Assembly: GCF_034676725.1 (NCBI RefSeq)
Contig: NZ_JAUCBR010000004.1
Location: 1,565,501 to 1,629,500 of the forward strand
Length of the DNA: 64,000 bases
DNA from: Denitromonas sp.
Lineage (GTDB): Bacteria > Pseudomonadota > Gammaproteobacteria > Burkholderiales > Rhodocyclaceae
Direction of reading: 5' to 3'
A program made the translations under genes and the position numbers. This document shows, piece after piece, positions 15,231-24,088 of the stretch (positions are counted from its first letter, which is position 1; each line of letters begins with the position of its first letter). The notes under the pieces were generated by a model. That model made no database searches and had not been told where the DNA came from. It saw only the letters and a list, made by a program, of their open reading frames with translations.

Positions 15231-16522
15231 ACGAAGCGTGTCGCTTCGCCGAGATCATCATGCGTCTGTGCCTTGCCCAGCGCGCCGACGAACTTGCGCC
15301 AGGCCAGGTCGTCCTGGTCGATGCGGAGCAGGGCGATGTGGCGGTCCTGCGAGCCGAGGCGCAGCACGGTGACCAGCATCACCGACCAGTCGGCGGCGCC
15401 CAGTTCGATGATCACCGTACCGGTGCTGCCGGCGGGCAGGCGGCTGTCGCTGTGGACGCGAAAACCGGTGGCGGAGCATTCGAACACCGTCAGCTCGAAG
15501 GTGCGGCGGATGCCGAGCTGGCGGGTCGAGAATTCGCCCGGGCAGCGCACGGAAAAACGCCGGTGGGTCCGCCGGCGCATCTCCGAGCGCGGGGCGTCGG
15601 CGGGCACGGGCGGCAGCACGCTCTTGTAGTCGGGCAGATCGTAGATCGAGTGCAGCAGCATCAGCTCGCGCAGGCGCAGGGTGGCGAAGGCCTGGGTGCG
15701 CTGGTTGAAGAAGTGGTCGATCAGCGCCGGGGTCATCACCGGGTCGGTGGTGGTGTAGAAGCGCTTGGTCGGCCACTGGGTGTTGGGCAGGCTGTCGCCG
15801 GTGAAGTAGTCGTAGAGGTTCTTCTCCGGCGGCAGGCGGCCGTAGCGACGGCGGAAGGCGGTGGGCGCGGTGTTCAGGTTGAGGTGGGCGCCGACCGCGG
15901 GGGCGCCGTTGACGAAGTCGTAGTGGTCCACCGGCCGCTGCTTGAGCCGCCGGAAGCACAGGATGGACTCGTAGAAGCCGATGTGACGCGGATTGACGGC
16001 AATGACCAGGTGGTCGGTGTCGAACTGCCGGGTGGCGTACTCGTACATGAACTTGAGCAGCGGCAGCAGGATGCGGCCGCTGGCCGAACGAAAGCGGCGG
16101 TCGATGGCCAGCGCGGACACCTCGGCGATATTGCCGCCGGCCTCGCGGATGGCGGCGATGTCGAAGATGCGCTGCATGGGAAAGCCCATGGCGCTCTCGC
16201 GCACCAGCGACACCGTGGCCACCACGCGGTCGCCGGCGCGGCACAGCAGGGTCGAGGTGGTGGGCAGGGCGTGATAGACCGTGGCGCGCAGGCCGGAGGG
16301 GTCGGGCTTCATGAAGCCGGCATCGACATAGGCGTCGTGCAGCAGACGGAAGCAGGCTTCGAGTTCTTCGCGGGTTTCGGCCAGCTTGAAGACGAACTTG
16401 TCGGGCAGCTGCGACTCGCAGCGGATGGCCCGGATGTAGGCCGCGAAACGCCAGCGCACGGGCAGTCGGTTGAGCAACGGACCGAGTGCCGGGCGGGCGA
16501 GGCGTAGCAGGGTCTTTATCAT
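15227..16522 (-). CDS. N-acyltransferase (FeeM-like) fused to a C-terminal PilZ domain
   Basis: A 431-residue protein. Residues about 25-240 resemble the GNAT-fold N-acyl amino acid synthase FeeM / AHL-synthase-like group (FKLAETREELEACFRLLHD, later AEVSALAIDRRFR, and FYESILCFRRL), which use acyl-ACP or acyl-CoA to acylate amino acids or homoserine lactone. Residues about 325-431 form a PilZ-type domain with the c-di-GMP arginines in RRRTHRRFSV; the second motif (usually D/N-x-S-x-x-G) reads ECSATG, so binding may be altered. Start at 16522 is preferred over 16561. The stop overlaps that of the sigZ gene. Function inferred: c-di-GMP-tuned lipid or signal synthesis. Confidence 0.72.
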   Translation of the reverse strand: MIKTLLRLARPALGPLLNRLPVRWRFAAYIRAIRCESQLPDKFVFKLAETREELEACFRLLHDAYVDAGFMKPDPSGLRATVYHALPTTSTLLCRAGDRVVATVSLVRESAMGFPMQRIFDIAAIREAGGNIAEVSALAIDRRFRSASGRILLPLLKFMYEYATRQFDTDHLVIAVNPRHIGFYESILCFRRLKQRPVDHYDFVNGAPAVGAHLNLNTAPTAFRRRYGRLPPEKNLYDYFTGDSLPNTQWPTKRFYTTTDPVMTPALIDHFFNQRTQAFATLRLRELMLLHSIYDLPDYKSVLPPVPADAPRSEMRRRTHRRFSVRCPGEFSTRQLGIRRTFELTVFECSATGFRVHSDSRLPAGSTGTVIIELGAADWSVMLVTVLRLGSQDRHIALLRIDQDDLAWRKFVGALGKAQTHDDLGEATRFV

Positions 16523-16722
16523 CGAATGGCGCTGCCTCACAGTGCGGCGCAGGGTGCTCAAGGCGTGCCGGGCGGCGGGACGGTGTCAGTCCATTATCCT
16601 ACCAGCACTGCCGGGCCCTGAACCGTCGTGCCGTGCCGGGTTTGGTTCGTCGGGGTGCGGGGTGGAACTGACGGTGTGGCAGGGCGCTCATACGCACAGT
16701 GAACACACGAGGACAATGCGCC

Positions 16723-17409
16723 ATGCTCAACATGGACTTTTCACGGCGACGATGCATCGACACTGCGGCCGCACCCTGGCAGCCCAGCCCGATGGCGGGG
16801 GTCTGGCGCAAGCCGCTGGCGCGCGAGGACGCCGAGCGCGGTCACGCCACCAGCGTGGTGCGCTACGACGCGGGGGCGCGCTTCAGCCGGCATGAACACC
16901 CCGGCGGCGAGGAGATTCTGGTGCTCGACGGGGTGTTCTCCGACGAGCACGGCGACTTCGGCGCCGGCACCTATTTTCGCAACCCGCCCGGTAGCGCTCA
17001 CGCGCCCTTCAGTGCGGGCGGCTGCACGCTGTTCGTCAAACTCCACCAGTTCGCGCCGGGCGACACGGCCAGCGTGTGCATCGACACTGCCCACACCGCG
17101 TGGCTGCCCGGTCAGGGCGGCCTGCAGGTGATGCCGCTGCATGCCTTCGAGGGCGAGCAGGTGGCGCTGGTGAAATGGCCGGCGGGTGAGCGCTTTGTGC
17201 CGCACCGGCACTGGGGCGGGGAGGAAATCTTCGTGCTCAGCGGCGAGTTCATCGACGAGCACGGCCGCTACCCGGCCGGCTGCTGGCTGCGCAGCCCGCA
17301 CCTGAGCACGCACCATCCCTTTGTCGAGGTGGAGACGGTGATCTGGGTGAAGACCGGGCACCTGCCGATGGCCGGGCAGGCGCCGGCCATCCCCGGTCGT
17401 CGCTCTTAG
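16723..17409 (+). CDS. Bicupin, ChrR-like cupin repeat protein
   Basis: About 228 residues made of two tandem cupin domains. Each repeat has the metal-ligand core: FSRHEHPGGEEILVLDG (first) and FVPHRHWGGEEIFVLSG (second), followed by a downstream His in SAHAPF and STHHPF. This is the ChrR C-terminal cupin type, here without the zinc-binding anti-sigma N-terminal domain, so it is not an obvious anti-sigma factor. Start at 16723 is chosen for the GAGGA ribosome binding site 9 bases upstream; a GTG at 16699 is less likely. The stop overlaps the convergent glucosylglycerol gene. Confidence 0.82.
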   Translation: MLNMDFSRRRCIDTAAAPWQPSPMAGVWRKPLAREDAERGHATSVVRYDAGARFSRHEHPGGEEILVLDGVFSDEHGDFGAGTYFRNPPGSAHAPFSAGGCTLFVKLHQFAPGDTASVCIDTAHTAWLPGQGGLQVMPLHAFEGEQVALVKWPAGERFVPHRHWGGEEIFVLSGEFIDEHGRYPAGCWLRSPHLSTHHPFVEVETVIWVKTGHLPMAGQAPAIPGRRS

Positions 17410-19703
17410 TCCACCTCGCTCGCGGCTGCGGCCGGTTCAGCGGCCGGCGTGCCCGCTCCCGCCGCGCAGGTCATCCGGTCGACGGCGTCGATGAAGGCCT
17501 CGCCCCAGTGCTGCACGGTGTTGTGGCAGACGATGCCGAACTGTTCGCGGATCGGGCCGCGCGGGTCGGCGGCGGTGCCGCCGATGGTCAGGCCGAGGTA
17601 GATCTTCTCTTCCATGTCCGACGGGTCGTGCGGGTTGGTGAGCAAGGTGCCATGCAGTTCGGCGGCGACGCCGGCGAATTCGGACAGCACCAGCACGCCG
17701 TGGCCCTGGGTCAGCCCCTGGGTGGCGACGTATTCCTTGGCCACCAGGTTGAGGCCGTCGCGCAGCGGGGTGATCCACATCACGTCGGCCATGGCGTAGT
17801 AGCTCACCACCTCGTCGAAGGGCAGCGGGCGGAAGAAGAACTGCAGCGGCGTCCAGCCGACCGTGGAGAAGCGGCCGTTGATGCGCCCCACGGCCTGCTC
17901 GATCTGCGCCTGCAGGTCGTGGTAGATGGTCATCTCGCGCGCCGCCGGCACACACACCGTCACCAGCGTGACCTTGCCGTGAAACTCGGGATGGTTGTCG
18001 AGCAGGCGCTCGAAGGCTTCGAGCTTCTGCAGCGTGCCCTTGGTGTAATCGAGCCGCTCGACCGACAGCACCATGCGCTTGCCGGCGAGCTCTTCGCGCA
18101 GCCGCGCCATGCGCGCGTGGGTCGCTTTCTCTGCCAGGATCTTTTCGATGCGCCCCACGTCGAGCCCGACCGGATGCGCGCCCAGGCCGATGCGGCGGTC
18201 GTGCACCTCGATTTCGGTGGCGTAGTCCTCCACCCCCACGGCGCAGCCATAGGTGCGAAAGCGCGGTGCGCTGGCGGTGCGCTGGAGCACCTTGACCGGC
18301 GCCACGCCCTGCGCGGCGTCGAGGAAGTTCTCGACCTGGCGCGGGATGTGGAAGCCGATGTAGTCGCACTGCATCAGGCTGCCGATGATCTCGCGCCGCC
18401 ACGGCAGCACGTTGAACACATCCGCCGACGGGAAGTAGGTGTGGTGGAAGAAGGCGATGCGCAGATCGGGGCGCAGCTCGCGCAGGAAGCCCGGCACCAT
18501 CCACAGGTTGTAGTCGTGCAGCCACACCAGCGCGCCCTCGGCCGCCTCGGCGGCGGTGCGCTCGGCGAACAGGCGATTGACCTTGAGGTAGATCTCCCAG
18601 TCGTCCTGGCGGAACTCGGCGCGCTCCCAGAAGGTGTGCAGGGTCGGCCAGAAGGCCTCCTTGGAAAAGCGCTTGTAGAACACGTCCACATCGTTCTTGG
18701 TCAGCGCCACGCGGGCGGCCACCAGGCCGGGATGCTCCTTGCGGTCGACCACCGTATGGGTTTCGAAGGGCCGGCCGCTTTCCGGGTCGTGGATCGCCCA
18801 GGCCACCCAGGCACCGCGCTGCCCGCCCTTGAAGAAGGACATCAGCGTGGGCATGATGCCGTTGGGCGAGGTTGGCCGGCGGCGCACCAGCTCGCCGTTT
18901 TCCCAGCGCTCTTCATAGGGCAGGCGGTGATAGACCATGACCAGCTCGGAGCGGCCGGGCTTGGCCATGTCGGCCACCTCGGCGTCGACCGCGCCGGGGC
19001 CGAGAAAGCCGAAGTGCGCCAGCGCCTCGAGAATGCCGCCGCAGCCGGTGTAGCGGGCGTGCAGGACCTTGGAGCGGTCGCGCGTGCCCTGGAGCAGGCC
19101 GTGCTCCGATTCGCCCACCGCCACGCCAAAGAAACCCGCCTCGAACATCGACAGATCGTTGAGGGTGTCGCCCGCCACCAGCACCTCGTCATGCGGCGTC
19201 TCGAGCAGGTCGACCAGGCGGGTCAGGGTGCTGCCCTTGTTGATGCCGCGCGGCAGCACGTCGAGGTATTTGTCCGCCGAGAACAGCAGGTCGCAGTCGA
19301 GCGACTCGACCCGCGCCACCAGCTCGGAGGTGACCGCGTCGGCATCGCAGAAGTACGAGCAGCGGCGCTGCTGCGGCACCATCTGGCGGTGGATGCCCGG
19401 GATGTCGCCGATGCGCTCGCGCACCACATGCTCGCCCGGCCAGATCGCGTCGATGGACGACTGGATGGGCTCGACCGGGCGCAGGTCGGTGCCTTCGACC
19501 ACGGTGGCGCCGACGTCGCAGATGATGAAATCCGGCTGCGGAATGGTCGGGTCGTCGAGCAGCGGCATGACGACCTCCAGACCGCGACCGGTGACGAACA
19601 CCAGGGTGATCTCCGGGTGGGCGGCGATCAGCTGGTAGAGGCGGTTGCGGTTCTCCGGCGTGCCGCCCAGAAAGGTTCCGTCGAGATCGGTGGCAAGAAT
19701 CAT
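17406..19703 (-). CDS. ggpPS: Bifunctional glucosylglycerol-phosphate synthase/phosphatase
   Basis: A 765-residue fusion. Residues about 1-240 are a HAD-superfamily phosphatase (motif I DLDGTFLGG, motif IV VLVAGDTLNDLSMF). Residues about 250-740 are a GT20 glycosyltransferase related to OtsA (LVWLHDYNLWMVPGFLR, FFHHTYFPS, SVERLDYTKG, TPLRDGLNLVAKEY). The order phosphatase first, GT20 second matches GgpPS enzymes that make the osmolyte glucosylglycerol from ADP-glucose and glycerol-3-phosphate; trehalose TPS-TPP fusions have the opposite order. Next to an MFS gene ten bases upstream. Osmotic-stress role is inferred; trehalose-type activity is the main alternative. Confidence 0.82.
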   Translation of the reverse strand: MILATDLDGTFLGGTPENRNRLYQLIAAHPEITLVFVTGRGLEVVMPLLDDPTIPQPDFIICDVGATVVEGTDLRPVEPIQSSIDAIWPGEHVVRERIGDIPGIHRQMVPQQRRCSYFCDADAVTSELVARVESLDCDLLFSADKYLDVLPRGINKGSTLTRLVDLLETPHDEVLVAGDTLNDLSMFEAGFFGVAVGESEHGLLQGTRDRSKVLHARYTGCGGILEALAHFGFLGPGAVDAEVADMAKPGRSELVMVYHRLPYEERWENGELVRRRPTSPNGIMPTLMSFFKGGQRGAWVAWAIHDPESGRPFETHTVVDRKEHPGLVAARVALTKNDVDVFYKRFSKEAFWPTLHTFWERAEFRQDDWEIYLKVNRLFAERTAAEAAEGALVWLHDYNLWMVPGFLRELRPDLRIAFFHHTYFPSADVFNVLPWRREIIGSLMQCDYIGFHIPRQVENFLDAAQGVAPVKVLQRTASAPRFRTYGCAVGVEDYATEIEVHDRRIGLGAHPVGLDVGRIEKILAEKATHARMARLREELAGKRMVLSVERLDYTKGTLQKLEAFERLLDNHPEFHGKVTLVTVCVPAAREMTIYHDLQAQIEQAVGRINGRFSTVGWTPLQFFFRPLPFDEVVSYYAMADVMWITPLRDGLNLVAKEYVATQGLTQGHGVLVLSEFAGVAAELHGTLLTNPHDPSDMEEKIYLGLTIGGTAADPRGPIREQFGIVCHNTVQHWGEAFIDAVDRMTCAAGAGTPAAEPAAAASEVD

Positions 19704-19713
19704 GGTGTTGTCC

Positions 19714-20970
19714 TCATGAGCTAGGGGTTTCGGTCGCGGGTACGTGGGCCACCTGCTCGGCCGACATCATGTCCATCGCCCCCTGCGAGGTGCGTACCAT
19801 CGGGACGAAGGTCGCCGGGGTATCGACGATGACGTCGGCGCGGCGGCGGGTGTGCCAGTAGGCGGTGCCGGCCAGCAGCAGCGTCATCAGCGCGAAGTGG
19901 AGGGGCAGGGCCATCGACCCGAGGTGGGCCATGCCGGCGCCGGCCAGCACCGGGCCGAGGGCCGCGCCGGCCCCGTGGAACAGCAGCAACGCCGCGTTGC
20001 CGCCAAGAATCTCGTCCGTGTGCAGGTGGTCGATCAGATGCGCCACCGCAATCGGATACAGCGAAAAGGCTGCGCCGCCGAAGGCAAAGGCCGCCGCCAG
20101 CAGCGGCCAGTGGCGCGCGCCGGCCCACAGCAGGGCCAGGCTGGCCAGGGCGGTCAGCAGCGCCACCGCCATCAGCGCGCGGCGCCGGTCGCTGCCATCG
20201 CTGAAGTGCCCGATCGGCCATTGCAGTGCGACACCGCCCACAATGGTGGCGGTCATGAAATCGGCCGCCAGCGCTGCCTCGCCGCCGAGCCGGCCGACCC
20301 ACACCGCCCCGAGGCTCCAGAAGGCCCCCATCGTCAGCCCCGACAAGACGCCGGCCAGCACCGCCACCGGCGCCGTGCGAAAGCAGCCGCGCAGCGACAT
20401 GCGGGCCGCGGACGGCGGCGTCGGCGGTGTCAGCCGGGTGGCCGACACCGGCATCGCCGCCACGCACACCAGGGCCGCCGAGATCACGAACAGCAGGTAG
20501 CCCGTCGGCGCATCGAGGGCCAGCAGCTGCTGCGCCGCCGCCAGCGCGCCCAGGTTGCACACCATGTAGATGGCGAACACCCGGCCGCGCAGCGCCGCAC
20601 CGGCATGGCTGCTCAGCCAGCTCTCGATGACGATGTACAGGCCCACCACCGCCGCGCCGGCGATGATCCGCAGCCCGATCCAGGCCACCGGGTCGATCAG
20701 CATCAGGTGGGCCAGCACGCTGGCCGTCACCGCCGCGGTGAAAAAGGCGAAGGCGCGGATGTGGCCCATCCGCCGGACCAGCGACGGGACCAGCAGCGTG
20801 CCGAGCAGGAAGCCAATGAAATAGCTCGAGCCCATCAGGCCGAGCAGCGCATCGGAGAACCCCTCGTGGGCACCGCGCAGCACCAGCAGCGTGTTGAGCA
20901 GGCCGACACCGAGCAACAGCAGGACGGTGCCCGAGAGCAGCGCGAGAATTCGCGCAATGACAGGGAACAT
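19714..20970 (-). CDS. MFS transporter (YcaD-like)
   Basis: A 418-residue major facilitator superfamily protein with twelve hydrophobic segments, an intracellular loop signature around VPSLVRRMGHIRAF and FSDGSDRRRALM between the two halves, and a long cytoplasmic C-terminal tail (after YWHTRRRADV). The overall pattern resembles the YcaD/Mfs1 group of small-molecule permeases. It ends ten bases before the glucosylglycerol synthase gene and is likely co-transcribed ahead of it, so it may move the osmolyte, its precursor glycerol, or an unrelated substrate; this is inference. Confidence 0.83.
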   Translation of the reverse strand: MFPVIARILALLSGTVLLLLGVGLLNTLLVLRGAHEGFSDALLGLMGSSYFIGFLLGTLLVPSLVRRMGHIRAFAFFTAAVTASVLAHLMLIDPVAWIGLRIIAGAAVVGLYIVIESWLSSHAGAALRGRVFAIYMVCNLGALAAAQQLLALDAPTGYLLFVISAALVCVAAMPVSATRLTPPTPPSAARMSLRGCFRTAPVAVLAGVLSGLTMGAFWSLGAVWVGRLGGEAALAADFMTATIVGGVALQWPIGHFSDGSDRRRALMAVALLTALASLALLWAGARHWPLLAAAFAFGGAAFSLYPIAVAHLIDHLHTDEILGGNAALLLFHGAGAALGPVLAGAGMAHLGSMALPLHFALMTLLLAGTAYWHTRRRADVIVDTPATFVPMVRTSQGAMDMMSAEQVAHVPATETPSS

Positions 20971-21250
20971 GATGTCGGGGCGTCAGTGCTGGCCGGCGGG
21001 ATTCACCCGCCGTCAATCGACCGAACATGCACGCAAGGGCTTGCGGCACAGGCTGGCACCCGCAGTGCCGGCCCGTCAGGACCACCCGGCGTCGGGTGGT
21101 GGGCGCGCGTTCCGTTCCGGCCGAATCGGGGCGCCGGTGTCACCGGCAAGCACAGGAACGCAAATTATTTTCGTACAAACATTCTACCGACATTGATGCA
21201 ATGCACAACCCGAACCGCCGGCCGGTGGCTTTCCCCGCAGCGCTGCCACG

Positions 21251-22165
21251 CTACGGTGTGCGACGGTTTGGCCCTTGCGGTGGCCGGTTGGCCAGAAAAA
21301 TGCCGATGCCGACCAGTGTCATGGCGGCGATGATGGCCGGGGTCAGCGGCTCGTCGAGGAACGCCACCCCGGCCAGCACGCCCATCACCGGGGTGAGGAA
21401 GGAGAACGCCGACAGCCGCGTGGCCGGATAGTGGCGGATCAGCCAGAACCAGCAGGCGTAGCTGAAGGCGGCCACCACCACGATCTGGAACCCCAGGCTG
21501 GCCACCACGGTGGGCGTGAGGGCACGGACCTCGCGCTCGCCCAGGGCCAGGGCCAGCGCCGACAGCACGACGGCGGAGACCGCCAACTGGTAGAGCAGCG
21601 TCTTTTCCGGCGCCGCCGTGGCCAGGCGCGAGAACTTGATGGTGAGTGTGGTCGCCGCCCACAACACGGCGGCGCCGAGCATCATCACGTCACCGAGCCA
21701 GGTGATGCCGGCCGGTTTGAGCAGCCCTTCGCCGAACAGCGCCACCACACCGGCAAAGGCCAGGCCGAGCCCGACCCACTGGACGGGGCGCATGTGCTCG
21801 TCGGGCAGGCGCCAGACCACCGCCAGCGAGACCAGGAAGGGCGCGGTGTACAGGAAGATCACCCCGCGCGAGGCCGGGGTGTACTGCAGCGCCCAGTAGA
21901 GCAGCGCGAATTCGCCCGCGAACAAGACGCCGGCCAGCAGTCCGGGGCGCAAGGTGCCGTCGTCGAGCCGCAGGTCGATGCCGCGGTGGCGCGCCCACAG
22001 CCAGACCAGTCCGACCGCACCGACCGACCGGATGGCCGATTGCAGGAGCGGCGCCACCGTCGGCGCGGCCAGCTTGATGGCCACCTGCTGCAGCCCCCAG
22101 ATGGTGCACAGGCCGACCATCAGGGCGGCGGCATGGGGGTCGAGATGGGTGCGGAAGGCGGTCAC
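21251..22165 (-). CDS. EamA/DMT-family transporter
   Basis: A 304-residue protein with ten hydrophobic segments in two EamA repeats (MVGLCTIWGLQQVAIKLA at the start; WAATTLTIKFSRL opening the second half). Belongs to the YdcZ/RhaT-like drug/metabolite transporter superfamily; substrate unknown. The start codon is a GTG at 22165. It is flanked by about 280 bases of non-coding DNA downstream, in which I see no RNA or repeat, and by a perfect inverted repeat 62 bases upstream that may be its operator. Confidence 0.85.
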   Translation of the reverse strand: MTAFRTHLDPHAAALMVGLCTIWGLQQVAIKLAAPTVAPLLQSAIRSVGAVGLVWLWARHRGIDLRLDDGTLRPGLLAGVLFAGEFALLYWALQYTPASRGVIFLYTAPFLVSLAVVWRLPDEHMRPVQWVGLGLAFAGVVALFGEGLLKPAGITWLGDVMMLGAAVLWAATTLTIKFSRLATAAPEKTLLYQLAVSAVVLSALALALGEREVRALTPTVVASLGFQIVVVAAFSYACWFWLIRHYPATRLSAFSFLTPVMGVLAGVAFLDEPLTPAIIAAMTLVGIGIFLANRPPQGPNRRTP

Positions 22166-22226
22166 GGTCGGCCTTGTGAAATGAGGGCAAGCGCAGATTC
22201 AACCGGAGCGAGGCCGTCGCGCGCAA

Positions 22227-22243
22227 GTTGACCCGGGGTCAAC
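22227..22243. promoter_or_regulatory. Perfect 8-bp inverted repeat, putative operator
   Basis: GTTGACCC and GGGTCAAC form an eight-base inverted repeat around a single G. It lies 62 bases upstream of the minus-strand transporter start and about 180 bases upstream of the CHRD gene. The shape is that of a dimeric repressor site (TetR, MarR or GntR type), but no regulator gene is adjacent. Confidence 0.4.
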
Positions 22244-22424
22244 GGCCGGTCGCGGTGGCCCGCCGCTGTCGGCGACTTTTACACTCGCAACCGAGCGGGC
22301 CTCGGGTTCGAGAATAAATGGTAGTAAAAACAAATAGATGCGCGCGATGGCGCTGCTTATGCTTGCTCCGCAGCGAAGGCATCGTGCCATCACGTGATGG
22401 CCGCCTTGGCGTGGAGCGTTTGCC

Positions 22425-23048
22425 ATGAAGCGACTCGGACTGCGGCTGTTCACCTGCCTGGCGCTGACCATGGGCAGTGCGTGGGCAGCGCCGGAATACT
22501 ATTCGGCCACCTTGTCGGGCCTCAACGAGTCGCCGCCGGTGGTGTCGCTGGGGACGGGCACGGTGCAGATCGGCTACGACGCGGCCGCCCAGACATTGTC
22601 GGTCGACGTCGACTTCGCCAACCTGGTCGGCACCACGGTGGCGGCGCACCTGCACTGTTGCGCGGCGCCGGGCCTCAACGACGGGGTCGCGGTCGGCCTG
22701 ATCGGATTCGCCTCGGGCGTGACCGGCGCGACCTACAGCCGGCTGTTCGACCTGACCGACACATCGATCTTCTCGTCAGGCTTCCTGGCCGGTGACGGTG
22801 GCGGCACCGCCGCCGGCGCGGCGACGGCGCTGACCACCGCGCTGGCCAACGGGCAGGTCTACCTGAATATCCACACCAACGTGTATCCCGCCGGCGAAAT
22901 ACGCGGCAATCTGGTCCTCGGCCGCGGGCAGGGCGTGCCCGAACCCGGTGCGCTGGCCTTGCTGGCGCTGGCCCTGATGGCGCTGGCGCTGACGCGGCGC
23001 GATGGCCGCCTCTGCCTGGCACGGTCGGCCACCCGCCGGGCCGCGTGA
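22425..23048 (+). CDS. CHRD-domain protein with PEP-CTERM sorting signal
   Basis: A 207-residue exported protein: signal peptide (about 1-22, cleavage after AWA), a CHRD domain (about 25-165, with typical SATLSGLNESPPV and VYLNIHTNVYPAGEIRGNL) and a C-terminal PEP-CTERM anchor (VPEPGALALLALALMALAL followed by an Arg-containing tail). PEP-CTERM proteins are cleaved by an exosortase and displayed or secreted, usually with an exopolysaccharide locus, which must lie outside this window. The tail after the anchor (about 20 residues) is longer than usual. Confidence 0.87.
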   Translation: MKRLGLRLFTCLALTMGSAWAAPEYYSATLSGLNESPPVVSLGTGTVQIGYDAAAQTLSVDVDFANLVGTTVAAHLHCCAAPGLNDGVAVGLIGFASGVTGATYSRLFDLTDTSIFSSGFLAGDGGGTAAGAATALTTALANGQVYLNIHTNVYPAGEIRGNLVLGRGQGVPEPGALALLALALMALALTRRDGRLCLARSATRRAA

Positions 23049-23052
23049 TGTC

Positions 23053-24060
23053 CTAGAAGCCTTCGAGCACGATCTTGCCGCGGGCGGTGTTGCTCTCGAG
23101 CTTGGCGTGGGCGCGTTTGAGGTTGGTGGCGTTGATGCGCCCGAAGTGATCGCCCACGGTGCTGCGGAGCAGGCCGGCGTCGACCAGCGCCGCGATCTCT
23201 TCGAGCAGCTGGTGCTGGGCGATCATGTCGGCGGTGCCGAACATCGAGCGGGTGTACATGAACTCCCAGTGCAGCGACAGGCTCTTGCGCTTGAGCGCCC
23301 GCACGTCGAGCGCAGCGGGGTCGTCGATCAGCCCGAAGCGGCCCTGCGGCGCGATCAGCTCGACGATCTGCGCGAAGTGGGCATCGGTCTGGTTCAGGCT
23401 GACCACATGGGTGATCGGGCCGAGACGGGCCACCTCCGCGGCCAGCGGCCGGCTGTGGTCCACCACGTGATGGGCGCCCAGCTCGCGCACCCAGGCTTGG
23501 GTCTCGGGGCGTGACGCCGTGCCGATGACGGTGACGCCGGTGAGCCGGCGGGCCAGTTGGGTCATGATCGAGCCGACCCCGCCCGAGGCGCCGATGATCA
23601 GCAACTGCTGGCCGGTGGCCTGCTTGCCCGGCACCAGCTGCAGGCGGTCGAACAGCATCTCCCAGGCGGTGATGGCGGTCAGCGGCAGCGCTGCGGCCTG
23701 CGCGAAGTCGAGTGTTGCCGGCATGTGGCCGACGATACGCTCATCGACCAGGTGCAACTCGGCGTTGGTGCCGGCGCGGGTCAGGTCGCCGGCGTACCAC
23801 ACCCGGTCACCGACCTTGAAATGCGCCACCTCCGGGCCGACGGCACGGACCACGCCGGCCGCGTCCCAGCCCAGCACCTTCCACTGGCCAGCCTCGGGCG
23901 CCACGTTCTGGCGGATCTTGGTGTCGACCGGGTTGACCGAGATGGCCTTGATCTCGACCAGCAGGTCGCGACCGGTGGCCACCGGGTCGGGCAGGGTGAT
24001 GTCCTGCAGCGCGTCGGCGTGGTCGATGGGCAGGGTGTGTTGGTAGGCGATGGCTTTCAT
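23053..24060 (-). CDS. Zinc-type alcohol dehydrogenase-like quinone oxidoreductase
   Basis: A 335-residue MDR-superfamily enzyme. An N-terminal GroES-like domain (ISVNPVDTKIRQN, GWDAAGVVRAVGPEV) is followed by a Rossmann fold with IIGASGGVGSIMTQLA. The catalytic-zinc cysteine and histidine of true alcohol dehydrogenases are absent, fitting NADPH:quinone reductase or enone reductase activity. It is 28 bases downstream of the Old Yellow Enzyme gene and probably co-transcribed with it; both are electrophile-detoxifying reductases, likely under the divergent LysR regulator. Confidence 0.87.
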   Translation of the reverse strand: MKAIAYQHTLPIDHADALQDITLPDPVATGRDLLVEIKAISVNPVDTKIRQNVAPEAGQWKVLGWDAAGVVRAVGPEVAHFKVGDRVWYAGDLTRAGTNAELHLVDERIVGHMPATLDFAQAAALPLTAITAWEMLFDRLQLVPGKQATGQQLLIIGASGGVGSIMTQLARRLTGVTVIGTASRPETQAWVRELGAHHVVDHSRPLAAEVARLGPITHVVSLNQTDAHFAQIVELIAPQGRFGLIDDPAALDVRALKRKSLSLHWEFMYTRSMFGTADMIAQHQLLEEIAALVDAGLLRSTVGDHFGRINATNLKRAHAKLESNTARGKIVLEGF

Positions 24061-24088
24061 GGGTGGGGTTCCTGAGGGGAGGTGGTTG

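Noticed and set aside
17508..19724. Very long plus-strand open frame opposite the glucosylglycerol synthase gene
   Set aside because: It is a mirror effect of GC-rich third positions; its translation is Gly/His/Val/Arg-rich low-complexity without recognisable domains, while the minus-strand product has clear HAD and GT20 motifs.
20971..21250. Possible small RNA or gene in the 280-base gap between the MFS and DMT genes
   Set aside because: No convincing frame, hairpin or promoter seen; the T-rich stretch near 21165-21190 may be a promoter region but cannot be assigned.
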